Assembly: GCA_000181795.3 (NCBI GenBank)
Contig: CM012955.1
Span: 13,058,850-13,122,849 of the forward strand
Direction of reading: 5' to 3'
Origin: Trichinella spiralis
Lineage: Eukaryota > Nematoda > Enoplea > Trichinellida > Trichinellidae
Length of the DNA stretch: 64,000 nt
Shown piece by piece: positions 62,501 through 64,000 of the stretch; position 1 is the first letter of the stretch, and the number at the start of each line of letters is the position of its first letter. The position numbers and the translations under genes are program-made. The notes under the pieces are model-generated. The model had not been told where the DNA came from, did not search any database, and saw only the letters and a program-made list of their open reading frames with translations.

Positions 62501-64000
62501 CTTTTCGGCCAAACGACGATTGGCAATATCTTTGATGAAAAATTTACAACCCAATACAATACCAAAATCTGCAACAACAACAAAATTATGCAAACAATAT
62601 ATTTTTGAAAATTTTCAACTGACCATCTTTGCGACGAGATTTGGTCAGTGTGAATTTCAAAGTGCGCTGATCATACTCCAACACCGGAAACGGAATGCGA
62701 CGTTTGACAATCTGTGGAAAGCAAACCAATAAAATTGAAGCAAACGACAAGTGCGTTCTGCGCGAATCACGTCAATCACTCACAACGTTCAAATTTTCAC
62801 TATCCTTCATTATTTGTATGGCAGTGCTGTGGTCGGCGTTTTCCAAATTCACACCGTTCACGTAAACAATTCGATCATTGATTCTTAAAAAAACAACAAA
62901 ATGAATTTTTTGAAAAAGCAAAATCAATGATAAAGAACTTGAAAATCAGAATCATACTGTAAAAGTCCCCAGGCAGGTCCTGAGCGCAACACGTCGGAAA
63001 TGGCAATGGACGGGTCGCCGCTTTTGAAATGCGGATTATCTCGACCACCGCTTACTGCAATTCCAAAACCATACCCTTGAACCTGAAAATCGACGACAAG
63101 ATGTGAGAAAAGAGAAAACAAATTTTTGCAAATGAATTTGAAAACATTGGAATTGGGCACATTATTGGAATAGCAACGAAGTGAAAGGAAAGTAATTTGC
63201 AAATTGCATTCATTTGGAAAAAATTTTCGAAATTTCATCATTGGATTCAGTTAGGTTGAAACAAACAAACAAACCATGAAAAAGCAATAAAAGTAACAAC
63301 AATTTTTTTACAACTCATTCAGAAAATAATGAGCAAACAAAGAAATGTTCGAAAAACGTGAAAAGAAGAACAATTGCACTTATACATATATATATAAATC
63401 GAATAAAAATAAACCATTCAAAAACAACAACAACAAGCAGACAAAGCAAGCAGATGTGCAGAGTTAGCGAAACAACGCGCGTTCGCAACACTGCTTTGAA
63501 CTTTTCCAATTTTATATATTTCACTGGCGGGGCAATAAATGAATGAATGAATGAATGGGTGGAAATTTTAGTTGAAACAGCAAGAAACAATTTTTTATTG
63601 ATGAGGAAAAAAAGAGATTGTGTTTTGATCAGAAACAGGTGAACAAATAAGAATTGATCGATTGCAAAAAGCACGAACATTATTATTGATTATATTGTAA
63701 TTTCACAAACTCGCACTCCGTTGAAAATAATACATCCACAAGATGATGAAAAAATTCAACAAAAGCGTGCCAAAGGACACTTTCCATCCTGCATTGTAGT
63801 CATTGAATAAAAAAATACTAGAAATACAACAACAACAAGAGCAACATTCTGTACAAGAAGAAGGACAATCAGCGGAGTTTGGCTAATTATCACACTTCTG
63901 TCTGTGGTGATGGATGAAGGGAAAGAAATTCAGTTGGGTCGAAATATTTGCTTTTCCAACAATTAATTTGAAAATGAAAATGCCGCTTACCTTTGTCAAG
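56525..64000 (-). CDS. TJP1: ZO/TJP tight-junction scaffold (5' end outside the window)
   Basis: Twenty-six exons from the partial 64000-63991 to 56760-56525; 1,451 residues in view, all phases closing. ZO proteins are membrane-associated guanylate-kinase-like scaffolds that tie junction proteins to actin at cell contacts. In order: PDZ1 (~1-82, [14 protein letters not shown]), PDZ2 (~97-183, [15 protein letters not shown]), PDZ3 (~316-400, [16 protein letters not shown]), SH3 (~417-480, [16 protein letters not shown]), guanylate-kinase-like domain (~550-705, [18 protein letters not shown]; no P-loop Gly-Lys-Thr/Ser, so presumably inactive, as in known ZO proteins), a long Ser/Pro-rich region with a [14 protein letters not shown] stretch, and a C-terminal ZU5 domain (~1320-1451). 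It ends in VAFFISNF. One intron (after 61764) needs a GC donor (CAAT|GCAAGT) for the frame to close. Only the N-terminal exons are missing. Confidence 0.95.
58937..58961. repeat. (TA)n microsatellite in a ZO intron
   Basis: A pure TA tract in the intron separating the exons that end at 59100 and start at 58842. Confidence 0.9.

Overview
This window is nuclear DNA from an invertebrate animal. It is AT-rich, full of short simple repeats, and its genes are split into many small exons separated mostly by 45-100 base GT-AG introns. I rebuilt the genes by hand, requiring consistent reading phase across every junction. Three things point to a nematode, probably an enoplean (Trichinella-like) one: the very compact introns, splice-acceptor-like sites a few bases upstream of several start codons (as expected for spliced-leader trans-splicing), and about one gene per 5 kb. 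This is an inference; another compact ecdysozoan or a rotifer is not excluded.

Layout, left to right. The last two exons of an unrecognised + strand gene end at 296. Every other convincing gene is on the minus strand. They are: a secreted cysteine-containing, proline-rich protein (2441-5368); a three-finger zinc-finger protein with an internal 315-bp duplication (7021-9844); a repeat-bearing region with a 10-N assembly gap (11239-11372); a polyglutamine protein (14739-16247); and a weak secreted-protein model (16408-17782). Then come a VLDL/lipophorin-type receptor (19293-24391), a CD109/TEP-type thioester protein of 32 exons (28211-35704), frataxin (38917-39435), HINT1 (39874-40364), a lysine-rich single-pass membrane protein (42976-44002), an Asx-like DEUBAD protein (50197-52465), a secreted TolB-like beta-propeller (53434-54755), and most of a ZO/TJP tight-junction scaffold (56525 to beyond 64000).

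The genes do not form one pathway; they look like ordinary neighbours. The frataxin and HINT1 genes are close enough, and in the same direction, to be worth checking as an operon. The right-hand 45 kb is much richer in microsatellites than the left-hand 15 kb.

I found no mobile element, rRNA, CRISPR or plainly new multi-gene system. The most interesting points are three GC-AG introns with the same GCAAGT donor, an LDL-receptor tail whose NPxY motif reads NEEY, a histidine-type thioester protein with a GPI-like tail, a reduced Asx protein, the possibly bacterial-like TolB propeller, and a 42-bp repeat that keeps an amino-acid pattern and is cut by the assembly gap.
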